Below, piece by piece: positions 6,344-7,128 of a stretch of 7,128 nucleotides of DNA. Position 1 is the first letter of the stretch. The number at the start of each line of letters is the position of its first letter. This DNA comes from DATAOG01 sp046727895. Its GTDB lineage: Bacteria; Pseudomonadota; Alphaproteobacteria; Geminicoccales; Geminicoccaceae. A program made the position numbers and the translations under genes. Location of the stretch: the NCBI GenBank assembly GCA_046727895.1, contig JBKPDM010000070.1:1-7128 (forward strand). Reading direction: 5' to 3'. The notes beneath the pieces are model-generated. The model ran no database searches. It saw only the letters and a list, made by a program, of their open reading frames with translations, and was not told the DNA's origin.

Positions 6344-6493
6344 TTTCGATTGGTGGGCGGATAGCTCAACCCCGATATCAAGCGATGGAGATTCACCTCC
6401 AGCTGCCTCCATCTTGCCACGCAGGAAGAGCATATCGATGCAAATAACTGAATTATAGGAATTGTGGAGTCGACGAGGCCTCTCAGACCATGT

Positions 6494-6514
6494 CGTTTTT
6501 ACAAAAGAAAAACG
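6494..6514. repeat. AT-rich inverted repeat
   Basis: CGTTTTT and AAAAACG form a perfect seven-base stem around a seven-base A-rich loop. It lies in otherwise featureless sequence with no gene ending nearby, so terminator function is not supported. Confidence 0.4.
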
Positions 6515-6559
6515 GGCCGATTGATCCTGGTTGATCGCGATGGAGGCTGGCCAAAGGGA

Positions 6560-6575
6560 CGCAAATATGCGCCAC
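6560..6575 (+). repeat. 16-base direct repeat, copy 2
   Basis: CGCAAATATGCGCCAC lies 232 bases after copy 1 in the same orientation. It is followed by TGTCGCATTTTGCG, itself a variant of the same CGCA...TGCG theme. Confidence 0.5.
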
Positions 6576-6600
6576 CTGTCGCATTTTGCGCGGGCCTTGG

Positions 6601-6630
6601 GGGCATGACGGGCGGCTCCGCCCGATGCCC
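6601..6630. repeat. Strong GC-rich hairpin
   Basis: GGGCAT (6601-6606) pairs with ATGCCC (6625-6630), and GGGCGG pairs with CCGCCC inside it, with a small asymmetric bulge and a two-base loop. No T-run follows on either strand, so this is more like an extragenic palindrome or mobile-element end than a terminator. Confidence 0.55.
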
Positions 6631-6780
6631 GAAAGCGAAGCGCGATCGATTCCCAATGCAGATGGTTCCGCTGAGCTGCTGGCCGAGATCCGAGGGAAGG
6701 TACCTGAAGTGCGCGGGCTTCGGAGATGCTCGCCGGAGTTCGGCTTCTAGCCGCAACCGGACGTCGGCAGCCGAGTTCGT

Positions 6781-6902
6781 CGAGCAACGAAGGCACAGAT
6801 GATGGCCGCCCACGGTAGGTACTGCACCGCCAGGCTTACGACCGCACCAACGACCATATCACCCTCGACGTCGAGCGCATTGCGATCAGGCAAGCGCGGT
6901 GA
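6781..6902 (+). pseudogene. Frameshifted C-terminal remnant of a tyrosine recombinase/integrase
   Basis: Bases 6793-6813 read AQMMAAH, and from 6837 another frame reads YDRTNDHITLDVERIAI to a TGA at 6900-6902. Together they match the usual end of a class of phage/plasmid-type tyrosine recombinases, where AQ.MAAH is followed about eight residues later by LYDRT.D.ITLDEVERI. The Tyr at 6837-6839 would be the DNA-cleaving nucleophile. One base is missing at about 6835-6836, which breaks the frame, and one Glu codon of the usual ITLDEVERI is absent. Sequence upstream of 6781 is too decayed to align by eye; an ATG(G) and NEGT-like trace at 6750-6795 may be part of it. It cannot make a working enzyme. 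Identification rests on remembered family patterns. Confidence 0.6.
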
Positions 6903-6946
6903 TCGGGGAACGTGAAGTGCAATGGGCTGCCGCGGTCGGTGTACGC

Positions 6947-7128
6947 TTAAACGATCGCGGCCCGAAGCTCCTCGTCATAGTGATCGGCCAATGCAAGCAG
7001 GGCCGCGGCTGCATCGCCGGAAAAGGACGAGCCGTGCATGACCGCCAGCCGTTGCGGGGCCAGATCCGCGAGCTTGCGGATTGTCGGCGCGGTCGCAGGC
7101 CCGAGGCTCGTGTAATGGAATGCCTTCT
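6947..7128 (-). CDS. Metallo-beta-lactamase-fold protein, C-terminal end only
   Basis: The last 59 codons lie in the window and end at TAA (6947-6949); the gene continues past the right edge. The sequence KAFHYTSLGPATAPTIRKLA and then LAPQRLAVMHGSSFSGDAAAALLALADHYD resembles the end of MBL-fold metallo-hydrolases of the flavodiiron/oxygen-binding type, in which the His of MHGSSF is a conserved metal-site residue. The reaction cannot be told from this fragment. It converges on the recombinase remnant with a 44-base gap, and its GC-rich codon use marks the return to the ordinary chromosome. Confidence 0.65.
   Translation of the reverse strand, partial: KAFHYTSLGPATAPTIRKLADLAPQRLAVMHGSSFSGDAAAALLALADHYDEELRAAIV

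Larger units (their letters stand above)
6090..6780. other. Mixed, mostly non-coding accessory stretch
   Basis: I see no convincing gene in these 690 bases. Composition changes along it: 6160-6480 is clearly richer in A+T than the flanks, and 6540-6780 returns towards GC-rich. Open frames exist on both strands (minus 6263-6796, plus 6464-6802), but they lack recognisable motifs, good ribosome sites and host-like codon use. The stretch holds one small open frame, a pair of near-identical 16-base repeats and several inverted repeats, listed separately. It looks like accumulated debris of mobile DNA ending in the recombinase remnant. Confidence 0.6.

Noticed and set aside
6263..6796. A 177-codon minus-strand open frame.
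   Set aside because: It crosses the repeat cluster and the compositional change, has no motif or ribosome site that I can see, and overlaps the debris region and part of the recombinase remnant.
4872..6799. An 11-base match GAAGGCACAGA at 4872-4882 and 6789-6799, near both ends of the accessory pocket, considered as an attachment-site pair.
   Set aside because: An 11-base match between two stretches of this size is expected about once by chance. The right copy lies inside the recombinase remnant, and neither sits at a homology boundary.
1..7128. tRNA genes, rRNA and CRISPR arrays.
   Set aside because: No cloverleaf with TTC-type arm, rRNA signature or regularly spaced repeats was seen. The only larger direct repeat is the desaturase 3' end.

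Overview
The window is high-GC, densely coded DNA of alphaproteobacterial character. The evidence is the codon usage, the family types, and above all a ROSE-like RNA thermometer in front of an Hsp20 gene, a device typical of rhizobia and their relatives. No species can be named. There is no rRNA, tRNA or CRISPR array that I can see.

Left part (1-3215, all on the minus strand). Three genes are stacked head to tail and probably form one operon. A class I amidotransferase of the PuuD type (gamma-glutamyl-GABA hydrolase family) overlaps by 35 bases a glutamine-synthetase-fold ligase of the PuuA type (gamma-glutamylputrescine synthetase-like). After 27 bases comes a membrane protein with a C-terminal VanZ-like domain, cut by the window edge. 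The first two fit gamma-glutamylation and later hydrolysis of an amine such as putrescine. The membrane protein has no obvious part in that pathway.

Middle (3216-4873). A small heat-shock protein gene on the minus strand has a complete set of control elements: a promoter-like pair, an approximately 85-base leader with three hairpins whose last one hides the ribosome binding site, and a terminator hairpin after the stop. Divergent from it is a complete membrane fatty acid hydroxylase/sterol desaturase-family gene with its histidine clusters.

Right part (about 4841-6946) is an accessory pocket. The last 272 bases of the desaturase gene's homologous region occur twice in direct orientation (4569-4840 and 5803-6074) at about 95% identity without gaps. 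Between the copies lies one AT-rich gene for a 264-residue, largely helical protein of unknown function with an R-N-x4-H motif like that of HEPN ribonuclease domains. The layout (hybrid full-length gene, cargo, leftover 3' fragment) is what integration through a homologous gene end leaves behind. Downstream is about 0.7 kb of mixed, mostly non-coding DNA with short repeats and hairpins. It ends in a broken remnant of a tyrosine recombinase C-terminus. The chromosomal background resumes with the C-terminal end of a metallo-beta-lactamase-fold protein on the minus strand at the right edge.
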